Assembly: GCA_038253945.1 (NCBI GenBank)
Contig: JBBSGR010000040.1
Coordinates: forward strand, 1 to 5,664
DNA: 5,664 nt
Source of the DNA: JBBRYW01 sp038253945
GTDB lineage: Bacteria; Actinomycetota; Thermoleophilia; Gaiellales; Gaiellaceae
Reading direction: 5' to 3'
Below, in pieces: positions 5,637 to 5,664 of this stretch. Under the pieces are notes generated by a model. That model saw nothing but the letters and a program-made list of their open reading frames with translations. It was not told the DNA's origin and searched no databases. The position numbers and the translations under genes were made by a program. Positions within the stretch are counted from its first letter, which is position 1. Each line of letters starts with the position of its first letter.

Positions 5637-5664
5637 ATGGGTGGCGTGTACAAGCGCTCCGATC
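5637..5664 (+). CDS. Possible start of a further gene, cut by the right edge
   Basis: ATG at 5637 opens nine codons (MGGVYKRSD) before the window ends. The same frame is also open upstream from an ATG at 5586. The short stretch resembles the GSVYKR-type opening of many phage-style tyrosine recombinases, whose N-terminal arm-binding domain often starts this way, but nine residues are far too few for an assignment. No good ribosome binding site precedes it. Treat it as a weak hint only. Confidence 0.2.

Overview
The window looks like chromosomal DNA from a high-GC actinobacterium. Codon third positions are almost all G or C, proteins are Ala/Arg/Leu/Gly-rich, and the sensor kinase is of a multi-pass type familiar from Actinobacteria and Chloroflexi. 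A Thermoleophilia/Solirubrobacterales-like origin is a guess from general flavour, not a proven assignment. No rRNA, tRNA, CRISPR array or complete mobile element was seen.

Layout, left to right. (1) Positions 2-856 (+) hold the 3' part of a membrane protein of unknown function. Its reading frame is already open at the left edge. (2) Positions 857-1366 hold no intact gene. The left two thirds carry what looks like a decayed minus-strand gene, broken by a stop codon and by a frameshift that coincides with a 5-bp tandem duplication. (3) Positions 1367-4065 (-) hold a two-component operon: a membrane sensor histidine kinase (read first) and a NarL/FixJ-type response regulator, coupled by a 4-base GTGA overlap. 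(4) Positions 4066-4206 form a divergent intergenic region with two similar dyads of the form TCCCGR-N4-CCGGGA, whose centres are exactly 22 bp apart. (5) Positions 4207-4851 (+) encode a six-segment membrane protein. Positions 4924-5415 (+) encode a small exported four-cysteine protein. Both have good ribosome binding sites and probably share a transcript. (6) Positions 5416-5664 are mostly non-coding. A nine-codon start at the right edge could be the beginning of another gene.

Working model (inference): the kinase senses a membrane or envelope cue and phosphorylates the regulator. The regulator binds the paired dyads between the kinase operon and the divergent membrane-protein/exported-protein pair, controlling one or both. 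The paired operator and the uncharacterised exported product are the most interesting points. Nothing here proves a new system. The window otherwise reads as an ordinary signalling locus flanked by poorly characterised membrane genes.
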